The notes: generated from the letters alone by a model not told the origin. DNA of 64,000 bases from Chloroflexota bacterium (GCA_005880985.1 VBIQ01000004.1:62001-126000); one strand, 5' to 3'. Shown: positions 8,654 to 18,290, counted from the first letter of the stretch. Numbers and translations are program-made.

Positions 8654-9778
8654 CTACCCGGCGGGCGGCCCGGCGGTGGGCTCGCCGACCACCACCGTGA
8701 CCCGCTGCACCTCGTTGTTGGCGTAGCCGCCGGTGTTCCACCGGGATTGGACCGGTTGCTGGTTTCCCGCAGCGTCGGAGGCACGGCAGCAGAGCTCGTA
8801 CACGCCAGGCCCACGCGGATGCCACGCATGTGACCACCCACACCACGCGTGCTGGCCGATCTGTGCTTCGAGGTCGGCGGCGTTCCAGGTGTGACCGCCA
8901 TCGGTGCTGACCTCGACCCGATCGACGGGAGCGCAGCCGGACCAGGCCCGACCTTCGAGACGGCACGGGCCCAGCGGCAGGAAGCGTTGCCGGGTGAGGA
9001 AGTCGGGGAATCCCGGCGGCACCATCAGCGATCGCGGCGGCATCCTGGTCACCGGCACGCCGGGTTCGTCCGGGTCCTGGCGGTAACGGTAGGCACGCAT
9101 CTGCTGAAATCCGTCGAACGGCTCGGCGAGCAGGGTGATGCGCCCCAGCCACTTCACGTTGGTCATCCCGAACCAGCCGGGGACGATCAGCCGCAGGGGG
9201 AACCCGTGCTGCGGTGGGAGGGGCTGCCCGTTGATCTCGTAGGCGAGGATGGGGCCCTCGGCGCGCGCGTCAGCGATCGACAGGCTGCGGCGGTAATCCT
9301 GCTCCACGCCACCCTCGGCACCGTGATCGAGACCGGTGAAGACCACGTCGACGGCGCCGTCGAGCGGCGCCGCCTCGTCGAGGAGCAGTCCCACCGGCGT
9401 GCCTGTCCACTCCGCGGTTCCCACCGCCTCGATCAACCACGGCTGGCTCAGGGGCCGGGGCGACAGCCGCGCGCGCCCGTTGCCGGCGCACTCCATGGTC
9501 ACTGGCGTTCTCACCGCAGGACGGGCGCGGATCTGGTCGAGTGACAGGCGGAGCGGCCGGCCGACGTGGCCGTCGACCTCGAGCGTCCAGGTGGCCGGGT
9601 CGACCGCGGGAATGTCGTAATGGGTCAGCAGGTAGTGCAACCCCACCGGGGTCAGTGGGTAGCGCAGCGCCTCCAGCGGCATTCCGTGGTTGCGCAGTGC
9701 GAGCTGAAGCTCCTCTGCCGTGATCGGCTCCGCCGGGGTCGTTGCGCGAGCTGCGTCCGACGACGGCGAGCCGGTCAT
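8654..9778 (-). CDS. Sulfite-oxidase-family molybdopterin oxidoreductase
   Basis: 374 residues from ATG 9778; the frame is open to GTG 9844, which would add 22 basic residues. The Moco domain has the cysteine ligand of molybdenum in MECAGNGR, then WGTAEWTGTPV-like substrate pocket segments, GGVEQDYRRSLS, LAYEINGQPLPPQHGFPLRLIVPGWFGM (family hallmark) and a C-terminal Mo-co dimerisation domain with RVEVSTDGGHTW. No heme-binding or Tat signal is seen, so it resembles cytoplasmic or SorA-like sulfite dehydrogenases without an attached cytochrome. Probably oxidises sulfite or a similar oxyanion. MoeA encoded at 41.3 kb would serve cofactor assembly. Confidence 0.88.
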   Translation of the reverse strand: MTGSPSSDAARATTPAEPITAEELQLALRNHGMPLEALRYPLTPVGLHYLLTHYDIPAVDPATWTLEVDGHVGRPLRLSLDQIRARPAVRTPVTMECAGNGRARLSPRPLSQPWLIEAVGTAEWTGTPVGLLLDEAAPLDGAVDVVFTGLDHGAEGGVEQDYRRSLSIADARAEGPILAYEINGQPLPPQHGFPLRLIVPGWFGMTNVKWLGRITLLAEPFDGFQQMRAYRYRQDPDEPGVPVTRMPPRSLMVPPGFPDFLTRQRFLPLGPCRLEGRAWSGCAPVDRVEVSTDGGHTWNAADLEAQIGQHAWCGWSHAWHPRGPGVYELCCRASDAAGNQQPVQSRWNTGGYANNEVQRVTVVVGEPTAGPPAG

Positions 9779-9885
9779 GGCGCGCACTCTACGCTGCCGA
9801 GCCGACCGGTCAAGCTCCGGCGCATGGCGCAGCTCAACGGTCACCCCCTACCCTGTCGGGCGGCGATGTGCCGCGAGGGTGAACC

Positions 9886-10944
9886 ATGATCGCAGCCTGG
9901 GTCGTGCGAAAGCTGCGCCGGCGCGCGGCGAGGGCGCGGATGGAAACGCAGCCCCGTCCTGCCGCGCAGCCGGGCCCCGTCGCCGCCGGCGCGGTGATCA
10001 CCGCCCGCAGTTTGATCAAGCGATACGGACCGGTGGTGGCTGTCGACGGCGTCAGCTTCGAGGTCGTCGCCGGAGAGATCTTCGGCATCCTGGGTCCCAA
10101 CGGCGCGGGCAAGACGACCACCTTGGACATCCTCGAAGGTCTGCGGGACTCCGAGGCCGGCGAGGCGCGCGTCCTCGATGTGCGCATGAGCACCGCCGCC
10201 CGCGCTGTCAAGGCGCGCATCGGCGTGCAACTGCAGGCGACCGCGCTCCCCATGTTCACCACCGTGCGGGAGGCCATCGACCTCTTCGGCGCCTTCTACG
10301 CGTCGAGGCGGCCAACCGACGAGCTCCTCGCCGAGTTCGACCTCGGGGAGAAGGCAGCGGCGTACTGCACCACCCTGTCCGGTGGTCAGCTGCAGCGACT
10401 CTCGCTGGCCCTGGCGCTGGTCAACGACCCCGACCTGGTGTTCCTCGACGAGCCCACCACCGGGCTCGACCCCGCGGCGCGACTCTCACTCTGGGCGGTC
10501 ATCGAGGCGGTACGTGGCAGGGGCAAGACGGTGGTGATGACGACCCACTACATGGAGGAGGCCGAGCGGCTCTGCGACCGCATCGCGGTGATGGACCAGG
10601 GGCGCATCGTCGCCCTGGACACACCGGCGGCGCTGATCGCGCGATACGCGCCGGGGAGCAGCATCGACTTCGAGGTCGCCCGTCCCATCGGGGAGTCGGT
10701 GTTCGCCACCATCCCCGGTGTCGACCGGGCCGAGGTCGAGGGGACCAGGGTGCGGCTGTCCACCACCCAGCCGGAGCTGGTGCTGACCCGGGTCTTCGAT
10801 CCGTCCACCTTCTCCGCGTGGGCACCGGCCGCCGGCGGCGGGGTGGGCGTCGCCGCCGGGGCCGCCGTCCATGATCTGCGGGTGCGCACCGGGACCCTGG
10901 AGGACGTCTTCGTCGCCATCACCGGCAGGAGGCTGCGCGAGTGA
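9886..10944 (+). CDS. ABC transporter ATP-binding protein (ABC-2 exporter type)
   Basis: 352 residues from ATG 9886, preceded by GAGGGTG. The ATPase core has Walker A GPNGAGKTT, signature LSGGQLQRLSLALAL, Walker B DLVFLDEPTTGLDP and the H-loop MTTHYMEEAE. The N-terminal 35 residues are basic and probably disordered. The last 100 residues are the accessory domain typical of drug/lipid exporters (DrrA-like), ending in the LEDVFVAITGRRLRE motif common to this group. It drives the permease encoded by the next gene, with which it overlaps by 4 bp (GTGA). Substrate unknown. Confidence 0.93.
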   Translation: MIAAWVVRKLRRRAARARMETQPRPAAQPGPVAAGAVITARSLIKRYGPVVAVDGVSFEVVAGEIFGILGPNGAGKTTTLDILEGLRDSEAGEARVLDVRMSTAARAVKARIGVQLQATALPMFTTVREAIDLFGAFYASRRPTDELLAEFDLGEKAAAYCTTLSGGQLQRLSLALALVNDPDLVFLDEPTTGLDPAARLSLWAVIEAVRGRGKTVVMTTHYMEEAERLCDRIAVMDQGRIVALDTPAALIARYAPGSSIDFEVARPIGESVFATIPGVDRAEVEGTRVRLSTTQPELVLTRVFDPSTFSAWAPAAGGGVGVAAGAAVHDLRVRTGTLEDVFVAITGRRLRE

Positions 10945-12029
10945 CCGCCTTCCGTGCCATCGCTCGCAACGTGGTCCGCTCCAGCTTCCGCAACCGCACC
11001 GCGCTGCTCTTCACCATCGGTCTCGCCGTCTTCTTCATGGTCATTTTTGGCGTGCTCTTCGGCGGCAACGGGCCGTCGGTCCGCGTCGGTGTCGTGGATC
11101 AGGACCGGAGCGCGCTATCGCGGAGCTTCGTTCAGCAGCTGCAGCGGACCAAGGGACTGGAGATCGAGACCGGGTCCCGCGCCGACGAGCAGGACCGCCT
11201 GCAGCACGGCAAGGTGGCTTTCCTCGCCGTGCTGGAACGCGGCTTCGCCGCAGCCGGTCCCGACCACCCCGCCACCATCACCGCCTACCAGAGCAGCACC
11301 GATACCGCCGAGACCGGAGCAATCGCGGGCGAGGTGGTGGCCAGCACTGCGGTGGGCTTCGCCGTCCAGCACCACCTGGTGGGCACACCGGGGATCGTCA
11401 TCCGTCCACCCCAGGGCGTGGCCACCAACAACGTACGCGCCATCGACTTCCTGCTCCCCTCGATGATTGCCTACCTGGTGCTCCAGTCGGGGATCAACTT
11501 CGTCGCCATCGGCCTGGTCGACCAGCGCGCGCGCAAGGTGTTGCGGCGCTTTTTAGCCACTCCGCTGCGGCCGGCCCAGATCCTTGGCGCCAACATCGTC
11601 GGCGGTGCCCTGACCGTGTTCATCCAGATCGTTGTTCTCGTCGCAGTCGGCTTGGTCGTCTTCGGGGCGCGCACCCACGGCAGCTGGGCGATCGCCGCGC
11701 TGGCTGTGCTCTGCGGCACCGCGACCTTCGTCGGCATCGGCTTCCTGCTCACCAGCGCCGTTCGAACCAGCGAGGCGGCCCGCGGCCTGGCGGCGCTGGT
11801 CGCCTTCCCGATGATGTTCCTGTCAGGGATCTTCTTCCCCATCGACACCGCTCCCAAAGTCTTTCAGGACATCGTCCATGCGCTGCCGCTCACCTACCTC
11901 AGCGATGCGCTCCACTCGGTGCTCAACGACGGCGCGGGGCTGCGGACCGTCGGTGTCGACCTGGTGGTGCTGCTCGCCTGGGCGGTGGGTTGTTTCGCGA
12001 TCGCCACCGCGCGGTTCCGCTGGGAATGA
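10941..12029 (+). CDS. ABC-2 type permease
   Basis: 362 residues, GTG start overlapping the ATPase stop by 4 bp, so translationally coupled. One N-terminal membrane helix (ALLFTIGLAVFFMVIFGVLFG), a large external loop (about residues 45-180) and five C-terminal helices including the family segment IDFLLPSMIAYLVLQSGINFVAIG and the LSGIFFPIDTAPKVFQDIVHALPLTYLSDALH region, the ABC2_membrane_3 hallmark. Works with the upstream ATPase as an exporter of antibiotic, lipid or polysaccharide type; the substrate cannot be read. Confidence 0.93.
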   Translation: MTAFRAIARNVVRSSFRNRTALLFTIGLAVFFMVIFGVLFGGNGPSVRVGVVDQDRSALSRSFVQQLQRTKGLEIETGSRADEQDRLQHGKVAFLAVLERGFAAAGPDHPATITAYQSSTDTAETGAIAGEVVASTAVGFAVQHHLVGTPGIVIRPPQGVATNNVRAIDFLLPSMIAYLVLQSGINFVAIGLVDQRARKVLRRFLATPLRPAQILGANIVGGALTVFIQIVVLVAVGLVVFGARTHGSWAIAALAVLCGTATFVGIGFLLTSAVRTSEAARGLAALVAFPMMFLSGIFFPIDTAPKVFQDIVHALPLTYLSDALHSVLNDGAGLRTVGVDLVVLLAWAVGCFAIATARFRWE

Positions 12030-12052
12030 ACCGCCCGCGGCAACCCGGCCGG

Positions 12053-12066
12053 TGCCGCGCGCGGCA
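12053..12066. terminator. Small GC palindrome between converging genes
   Basis: TGCCGC-GC-GCGGCA lies in the 40 bp between the permease stop (+) and the P450 stop (-). Short, GC-only, without a T-run; a terminator role is only positional inference. Confidence 0.25.
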
Positions 12067-12069
12067 GAC

Positions 12070-13419
12070 CTAGGTGAGACGCTCGTCGGCGATCACCCGC
12101 GTATCGCGTGCCGGGGTGAGCGTCACCGATCGTTTGCGGATCGCCTCGCGCTTTGGCGACGCGGACCTGAGCCGTACCCGGCGGAGGATCTCGGGAACAA
12201 CCACCCGCATCTCGTAGCTGGCGAACGACGCGCCGAGGCAGCGGCGGATCCCTCCACCGAAGGGCAACCAGCTCAGGGTGTCGGTCCGTCCGTCGAGGAA
12301 TCGCTCCGGCCGGAGCTGCTCGGGCTCGGGGTAGATGTCGGCGCGGTGGTGGGTCAGGTAGATACTCGGCACCAGCACCATCCCGGCGGGGATGCGATAG
12401 CTGCCGATCTGCACCGGCTCGGTCAGCCGCCGAGCGATGAAGGGGACCACCGGTCGCAGCCGCATCGTCTCCTTGATGGTCGCCTCCAGGTAGCGCGTCG
12501 AGCCCTCGGCCAGGTCGCGGTGGAGGCGCTGCTCGACCGCCGGCTCGTGCAGCACCAGGTCGAAGAACCAGGCCAGCGAGGTCGCCGTCGTCTCGTGCCC
12601 CGCAAGCAGGAGGGTCATCAGCTGATCGCGGAGCTCGACGTCGGTCATCGCCTCTCCCTGCTCGTCTCGGGCCAGCAGCAGCAGGGAGAGGACATCGTCG
12701 CGCTCGGCGAGATCGGGAGCGGCGCGGCGCCGGCGGATCTCGCCGTAGAGCGCCTCGTCGACCACACCGCGAAGCTCGAGCCAGCGGCTCCAGGTTCGGA
12801 TCGGACCGAAGTCGCGGTGCAGCTGCGGGATCAGGCTGAGGCGGCTCGCCTGTCCGAGCTCGAGCAGGCGGCTGATCCGGTCGCGAAGCTGGGTGAGTAC
12901 GGCACCCTCCCGAAGTCCGAAGACGGCTCGGAGGATCACCTGCAAGGTGATCGCCTGCATCGACGGCCGCAACGGGAAGGCGCGGTGCAGCGGCCATCGA
13001 TCCACCTCGTGCGCGGTGATGTCCGTCATCAGCGTCGAGTAGCGCTGCATCCGATCGCCGCGGAACGAGGGAAGCATCAGCCTGCGCTGGCGCATGTGCT
13101 CGGTGCCATCGAGCAGGAGGACCGAATGGCTGCCGAGCGCCGGCTCCAGCACATGGTTGGCCTCGCCGGCGTGCATCCGGTCGCCGTGGTCGGCGAACAC
13201 CGTCCGGATCAGATCGGGGTCGCAGATACTCACCACCTTGCCGCTGACCGGAAGGTTGACGATGAAGGTGTCGCCGTAGCGCTGCCGGCACCGCTCGACA
13301 AACTGGGGAAAGCGGAACTCCCACAGCAACGCCTGCAGGGGCATCGGCAGCCGCGGACCGGGCGGCAGCCCATCCGGCGGTGCCGCCGCGCGCGGCGATC
13401 GCGTCAGCACGCTGCTCAC
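12070..13419 (-). CDS. Cytochrome P450
   Basis: 449 residues from ATG 13419. All P450 hallmarks are visible: I-helix oxygen-activation motif AGHETTATSLAW, K-helix ETMRLRP, PERF and the heme loop FGGGIRRCLG with Cys394 as the axial ligand. No N-terminal membrane anchor, so soluble; it needs a separate ferredoxin/reductase not present in this window. A close paralogue lies at 48628-49959, sharing for instance the region around MLP.F.G.RMQ and the I-helix. Substrate unknown. Divergent from the cyclase/ATPase gene at 13578 across 158 bp. Confidence 0.95.
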   Translation of the reverse strand: MSSVLTRSPRAAAPPDGLPPGPRLPMPLQALLWEFRFPQFVERCRQRYGDTFIVNLPVSGKVVSICDPDLIRTVFADHGDRMHAGEANHVLEPALGSHSVLLLDGTEHMRQRRLMLPSFRGDRMQRYSTLMTDITAHEVDRWPLHRAFPLRPSMQAITLQVILRAVFGLREGAVLTQLRDRISRLLELGQASRLSLIPQLHRDFGPIRTWSRWLELRGVVDEALYGEIRRRRAAPDLAERDDVLSLLLLARDEQGEAMTDVELRDQLMTLLLAGHETTATSLAWFFDLVLHEPAVEQRLHRDLAEGSTRYLEATIKETMRLRPVVPFIARRLTEPVQIGSYRIPAGMVLVPSIYLTHHRADIYPEPEQLRPERFLDGRTDTLSWLPFGGGIRRCLGASFASYEMRVVVPEILRRVRLRSASPKREAIRKRSVTLTPARDTRVIADERLT

Positions 13420-13577
13420 CGGTCGGCGCGCTCACGGCCGGCAACCACGCCGGCGGTCAGAATCCGTCGCATCTCGAGCCCTTCCCGGATGGAAGGACGA
13501 AGGGTACCAGCCTGCGTACCATCCGGCGGATGTCCCCACCGGCAGCGCTGGTGTCGTTCCCGGAGCATAGTGTGGGA

Positions 13578-16394
13578 ATGACCGACAGCTGCCAGGTGTG
13601 CGGTGCTCCGCTGCCCGGCGACGCGCGCTTCTGCCCGCGCTGCGGTGCGCTGACCGCCCTCGCGCCCACCGAGGAGCGCAAGCTGGTCACCGTTCTCTTC
13701 GCCGACCTCGTCGGGTCGACCGAGCTGAGCCGGCACCTCGATCCCGAGCGTGCCCGCGAGGTGCAGAGCGGCTTCCTCGAGACGCTCGCCGCCGAGGTCG
13801 CCTCGGCACGAGGGCAGGTCGAGAAGTTCATCGGCGACGCGGTGCTGGCGGTGTTCGGCATGCCCCGGGTGCACGAGGACGATGCGGTGCGGGCGGTGCA
13901 CGCAGGCCTCGCCATCGTCGACGCCGTCGACCGCCTCGGACAGCGCGCCGGGCTGGAGTCCTCGCTGTCTGTGCGTGTCGGCATCGAGACCGGCGAGGTC
14001 GCCGCCGGTCAGGGCCCGGCCGGTCAGCTGCTGGTGACCGGCACCGCCGTCAACGCGGCGGCGCGACTCCAGGAGGCCGCGAAACCTGGCGAGGTTCTCA
14101 TCGGCGAGACCACCCGGGCACTGATCGGCGAGGCGGCGGTGCTCGGCCCAGTCCGCTCGATCGAGGCAAGGGGCTTCAACGCTGGGCTCACCTGCCATCC
14201 CGTCACCGGGCTGGCGCGCCGCTCGGTGCGGCGAACGATCCCGATCGTGGGCAGAGACCCCGAGCTGACACTGCTCCACGACGCCCTCGAGCGGGCCGCG
14301 CGCACCGGCCGTCCTCATCTCTTCACCGTGATCGGCGAGGCGGGGATGGGCAAGTCGCGCCTCGTCGACGAGTTCGCGGCGCGGCTTCCCCAGGACCTGC
14401 TGACCTTGATCGGCCGCGCCGAGAGCCACGGCGCCACCACTCTCGGCCCCGTCGCCGACATGCTGCGGCGGCTGACCGGCCTCGCCGAGGGCGAGCACGG
14501 AGAACGGATTCGACGGCGTCTGAGCGAGGTGATCAGCGCCCGCTGCGACATCGACGACGCTCAGGGGCTGGCCGAGAGGCTCGCCTTCATCCTCGGTGTG
14601 CCCGGCCGGGAGCACCGTGACGAGGCGGTGCTGCTGCAGGAGGCACAGCGCGCCTTCGCCACCCTGATCGAAGCGCTCTCGGCGCACACGCCCCTGGTCC
14701 TGGTGCTCGACGACATCCATCTCGCCCGTGCCCCGGTGCTCGACCTGATGGAGCGATTCGTGGCCCGCAAGCGTCATGCGTCGACGCGAGCGCTGGTGGT
14801 TGTCAGCGGCCGGCAGGACCTGCTCGACGAGCGGCCTGCATGGGGGAGCACGGCGTGGAACCACACCCTGGTGCGCCTGGAGCCGCTCGACGCCGACGAG
14901 AGCGGGGACCTGGTCCGCCGCGCCGCGGGTGGTCGGGTCCCGGAGGAGACCGCCCGGCAGGTGGTCGAACGGTCGGGTGGCAATCCGTTCTTCATCGTCG
15001 AGACCACAGGAATGCTGCTCGACGCCGCCGGCGCCGCCACCGATCGCCCGCCCCTGCCCCCGACGGTGCAGGCGGTGGTCGCGGCGCGCCTCGACCATCT
15101 GCCCATCGAGCTTCGCGACCTCGCTCGACGGACGTCGGTGTTCCTCGACTCCTTCGACCTCGACGAGCTGGCGCTCATCGACCAGCCGGATCGCGATGCC
15201 CTCACCGCCCTCGAGGAGGCGGAGGTCCTCAGCGTCGAGGATGGCCCCGTGCGCTGGCGCTTCTGCCACCAGATCCTCCACGACGTCGCCTACGCGGGTC
15301 TGCCCAAACGTCAGCGGCTGCAGCTTCATCTCGCCGTCGCCGACGGCCTCGACCGTGCCGGCCGGCCGGGAGTCGCCGACCACCTCGAGCGCGCCGCGCT
15401 CGCCTCGCTCGATCTCGAGCCCGCCGACCGCACCGTTCCCGACCGCGCCGCCGCCGCCCTGCTCCTGGCCGGCGATCGCGCCCGCCGTCGCATGGAACCA
15501 CGCCGGGCGGTGGACCGCTACCGCAGAGCCCTGGCACTTGCCGGACCGCCGGCGATGTGGGGCGTCCGCGAAGCGCGCGCGCTTGCCGGGATCGGCGAAG
15601 CGCGGTACTGGCTGGCGGAGTACACCCAGGCTTCCGACGCCCTTGCCGAGGCGGAGCGGTTGGGCCTCCAGACCGGCGACACCTGGACGCTCGCCCATGC
15701 GCTCCGCTTCCTCGGTGACGTGGTGCTCAACGTCGATGCCGACGTCGACCGGGCGGAGGTGCTCTTCGCCCGCTCGCTGGCGGCCGCCGAGGACCTGGGG
15801 GATCCGCAGGCCATCAGCCGTAGCCTGCTGTTCTCCGGTTGGGTCCCCTGGACTCGCGACCGCTTCGCCGAGGCGGATGTGATCTGGCAGCGAGCCCTGT
15901 CGATCGCCACCGAGACGGGCGACCGATGGGTCCAGGCACGCACCCTGACCGCGCTCTCGGTCGCCCGCGCCGAGGTCGATGACCTCGACGCCGAGGCCGC
16001 CTACGCGGAGCGGGCGCTCTCCGTCGCTCGCGACCTCGGCGACCAGTTCAGCATCGCCGTCGCCATGGTGCAGATGGGTCGCAGCCTCCGCGCCCGCCAG
16101 CGGCAGACCGAGGCGATCCCCCACTTCACCGAGGCGGCCGCGATCTTCGAAGAGAGCGGGGTCCGCTGGGAGCTCGCCGACGCGCTCTACGCGCGGGGCT
16201 CCGCCTACGAGGAACTCGGCCGCCTGGATGAGGCGGAGAACGATCTCCGCGCCGCGGTGCGCCTCTGCGAGGAGCTGGGAGCGCGGGCGCTGGCCCGGTG
16301 GACCACCCGAGCGCTGGCACGCGTGCGCGCGCGGCGAGACGACCGGCAGGCGGCGGCCGCGCCGGCCGAGGCAGACGACGCGGCGGTGCGCTGA
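13578..16394 (+). CDS. Zinc-ribbon / class III cyclase / ATPase / TPR regulator
   Basis: 938 residues from ATG 13578. The N-terminus is a zinc ribbon with C5, C8, C19 and C22. The cyclase domain follows (about 33-205) with metal Asp at D43 (FADLVGST) and D87 (FIGDAVLAVFG) and the GTAVNAAARLQ catalytic motif. A STAND/AAA ATPase is next: P-loop GEAGMGKS at 253-260, Walker B LVLVLDDIHLA. The C-terminal half is TPR-like alpha solenoid (EARALAGIGEARY, ALAEAERLGLQTGDTWTLAHALRFLG and further repeats). Same architecture as the first two thirds of the 4510 gene but without the solute-binding domain. ATG 13530 is an in-frame alternative; the ribbon begins only 5 residues after 13578, which favours the latter. 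Confidence 0.9.
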   Translation: MTDSCQVCGAPLPGDARFCPRCGALTALAPTEERKLVTVLFADLVGSTELSRHLDPERAREVQSGFLETLAAEVASARGQVEKFIGDAVLAVFGMPRVHEDDAVRAVHAGLAIVDAVDRLGQRAGLESSLSVRVGIETGEVAAGQGPAGQLLVTGTAVNAAARLQEAAKPGEVLIGETTRALIGEAAVLGPVRSIEARGFNAGLTCHPVTGLARRSVRRTIPIVGRDPELTLLHDALERAARTGRPHLFTVIGEAGMGKSRLVDEFAARLPQDLLTLIGRAESHGATTLGPVADMLRRLTGLAEGEHGERIRRRLSEVISARCDIDDAQGLAERLAFILGVPGREHRDEAVLLQEAQRAFATLIEALSAHTPLVLVLDDIHLARAPVLDLMERFVARKRHASTRALVVVSGRQDLLDERPAWGSTAWNHTLVRLEPLDADESGDLVRRAAGGRVPEETARQVVERSGGNPFFIVETTGMLLDAAGAATDRPPLPPTVQAVVAARLDHLPIELRDLARRTSVFLDSFDLDELALIDQPDRDALTALEEAEVLSVEDGPVRWRFCHQILHDVAYAGLPKRQRLQLHLAVADGLDRAGRPGVADHLERAALASLDLEPADRTVPDRAAAALLLAGDRARRRMEPRRAVDRYRRALALAGPPAMWGVREARALAGIGEARYWLAEYTQASDALAEAERLGLQTGDTWTLAHALRFLGDVVLNVDADVDRAEVLFARSLAAAEDLGDPQAISRSLLFSGWVPWTRDRFAEADVIWQRALSIATETGDRWVQARTLTALSVARAEVDDLDAEAAYAERALSVARDLGDQFSIAVAMVQMGRSLRARQRQTEAIPHFTEAAAIFEESGVRWELADALYARGSAYEELGRLDEAENDLRAAVRLCEELGARALARWTTRALARVRARRDDRQAAAAPAEADDAAVR

Positions 16395-16412
16395 CCGCTT
16401 CCCGACGCGGTC
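16393..16412. terminator. Hairpin after the cyclase/ATPase gene
   Basis: GACCGC, 8-nt loop, GCGGTC begins within the stop codon of the 13578 gene and precedes the converging kinase gene. No T-run; low-confidence terminator. Confidence 0.3.
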
Positions 16413-16467
16413 CGGAACGCCTCCGAGGCCGGCACCGTGCGGCGTGGATCTGCATTCAGCGACGGAC

Positions 16468-17604
16468 TCACTCGGTGGCGTCCGGGGGAAACCGCAGCGT
16501 CACGCGGGTTCCCTGGCCCGCGACGCTGGCGACCTCGACGCTGCCTCCATGAGCCTCCACCACGTCGCGGACGATGGCGAGGCCGAGCCCCGAGCCGGGG
16601 GAGTTCTCACCTTTGACGAATCGCTCGAGCACGTGGGCAAGCAACTCCGGCGGGATGCCCTCGCCGTCGTCGACAACGCGCAACTCGACGCCCCGGGAGT
16701 CGGACGCCGGCCGGGCCTCCACCCGGACGGTTCCCCCCGGCGGGGTGTGGCGCAGCGCGTTGCTGACGAGGTTGGCTAGAACATTGTGGAGGCGCGCGGG
16801 GTCGGCGTCGATCGGGGGGAGGTCGGGCGGGACGTCGGCGAGCAGCGCCACGCCCGACGCCTCGGCGGCAGCGCGATGCGCCACGAGCGTGTCCTGGACG
16901 AGGTCGGAGGTCTCCACCGGCTCGCGCCGAAGGCGAAGGCTGCCGGCCTCGGCCAGCCCCAGGGTGGCGAGGTCGTCGACGAGAACTTCAAGGGTGTGGA
17001 CGGCGGCGAGGATGGGCGTCATCCGCACCGGATCGCCGGGGTAGACACCGTCGGCAATGGCCTCGGCCTGGCCGCGGATGATCGACAGCGGACTGCGCAG
17101 CTCGTGCGCCACCTCGGCCACCACCGAACGCCGGCGGGCCTCGGTGGCCTCGAGCCGGCTGCTCATCGCGTTGAAGGCACGCGCCAGGCTGCGCAGCTCG
17201 GCCGGACCGCGCACGGGAACGCGGGCGCTGAGGTCGCCCGCCTCGATCTGACGCGACGCCTCCACCAGCCGCTCCGCGGGCGCGGCGAGGCGGCGGGTGG
17301 CGGCGACGGCGGCGACAAGTGCCAGCACCCCGAGGAGAAGGCCTCCAGCCGACAGCACCCGCGCCACCGTCCCGGTGCTGACGATGCCGAGGGCGCTGGC
17401 GACGAGCCACACCGCCGCGGTCCCGCTGATGCCGAGGACGAGGAGCAGGAGCCCGAGCGCGCAGCCGGCTCGCCGCATCATCCGGCGGGCGCCGGGACTG
17501 CGCCACGCCTGGGGCCCGCGTGGTGGCCACGCCTCGCCATCGGGCCACCACGGCGGCCGGCGGCGGCTACCGGGCCGCCGGTTCCAGCCGCCGCGGTGGC
17601 CCAT
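16468..17604 (-). CDS. Sensor histidine kinase (HAMP, HisKA, HATPase_c)
   Basis: 378 residues from ATG 17604, whose start overlaps the response-regulator stop (TGATG). An Arg/Trp/Pro-rich cytoplasmic N-terminus (1-44) precedes two membrane helices (about 47-73 and 84-103) with an external loop of only about ten residues. HAMP is at 104-157, phospho-acceptor His167 in AHELRSPLSIIRG, then N box NVLANLVSNALRHTPPGG, G1 VDDGEGIPPE, F box FVKG and G2 GSGLGLAIV. The tiny outside loop leaves no extracellular sensor domain, so the signal is probably sensed in the membrane or via a partner such as the small membrane protein at 18353. Cognate of the adjacent OmpR-type regulator. Confidence 0.93.
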   Translation of the reverse strand: MGHRGGWNRRPGSRRRPPWWPDGEAWPPRGPQAWRSPGARRMMRRAGCALGLLLLVLGISGTAAVWLVASALGIVSTGTVARVLSAGGLLLGVLALVAAVAATRRLAAPAERLVEASRQIEAGDLSARVPVRGPAELRSLARAFNAMSSRLEATEARRRSVVAEVAHELRSPLSIIRGQAEAIADGVYPGDPVRMTPILAAVHTLEVLVDDLATLGLAEAGSLRLRREPVETSDLVQDTLVAHRAAAEASGVALLADVPPDLPPIDADPARLHNVLANLVSNALRHTPPGGTVRVEARPASDSRGVELRVVDDGEGIPPELLAHVLERFVKGENSPGSGLGLAIVRDVVEAHGGSVEVASVAGQGTRVTLRFPPDATE

Positions 17605-18290
17605 CAGCCGGGGTCCGCGATGCGATAACCCACTCCGAAGACGGTCGTCAGGTAGCGCGGTGCGTGCGGGTCGGGTTCGATCTTGCGGCGGATGTTCTTG
17701 ATATGGGCGTCGACCGCCCGCTCGTAGGAGTCGACGGCGACGCCGTGGATCGCGTCGAGCAGCTGCACCCGGGTGAAGACGCGACCTGGCTGGCGCGCCA
17801 TCGTCATCAGCAGGTCGAACTCGGTCGACGTCAGCTCGACGCGTCGGCCCGCCACCGTGACCTCCATGCGGTCGGCATCGAGGGTGATGTCGCCCCCGAC
17901 CCGAACCACGGCGGCGTGATGCGCGGCGCTCTCGGTGCGTCGCAGCACTGCGCGCACCCGGGCGACCAGCTCCTTGGGGCTGAACGGTTTGGTCAGGTAG
18001 TCGTCGGCACCCAGCTCGAGCCCCACCAGCTTGTCGGACTCGTCGCCTCGGGCGCTGAGCATGACGATCGGCACGGTGCCGTTGCGACGCAGCTCGCGGG
18101 TGACGTCGAGCCCGTCGAGGCCGGGAAGCCCGAGGTCGAGAACCACCAGGTCGGGCCGGCGCGTGCGGGCCGTCTGGAGCGCGGCCGGGCCGTCGGACGC
18201 CGTCACCACCGTGAAGCCGCTGTGCTCGAGATAGTCACGGACCAGCCTGACAATCTCGGGCTCGTCATCGACGACGAGGATGGTCTTCAC
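17604..18290 (-). CDS. OmpR/PhoB-family response regulator
   Basis: 228 residues from GTG 18290 (MKTILVVDDEPEI); the frame is open to 18323, but the extra 11 residues do not belong to the receiver fold. Receiver domain with acidic pair D8/D9, phospho-acceptor D52 (LVVLDLGLPG), switch Thr/Ser in MLSARG and Lys in YLTKPF. C-terminal winged-helix trans_reg_C domain with LTSTEFDLL, RVQLLDAIHG, RAVDAHIKNIRRKIE and the wing YLTTVFGVGYR. Binds tandem direct repeats, normally 10-11 bp apart, in this family. Encoded in an operon with the kinase and the small membrane protein. A candidate target with exactly such repeats lies at 30068-30111. Confidence 0.95.
   Translation of the reverse strand: MKTILVVDDEPEIVRLVRDYLEHSGFTVVTASDGPAALQTARTRRPDLVVLDLGLPGLDGLDVTRELRRNGTVPIVMLSARGDESDKLVGLELGADDYLTKPFSPKELVARVRAVLRRTESAAHHAAVVRVGGDITLDADRMEVTVAGRRVELTSTEFDLLMTMARQPGRVFTRVQLLDAIHGVAVDSYERAVDAHIKNIRRKIEPDPHAPRYLTTVFGVGYRIADPG

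Noticed and set aside
13416-16124. 902-codon open frame antisense to the cyclase/ATPase gene; also an 816-codon frame antisense to gyrB (59166-61616) and a 567-codon frame antisense to P450 (11878-13581)
   Set aside because: Long stop-free antisense frames are expected in such GC-rich DNA; the translations have no domains and the sense frames are unmistakable genes.
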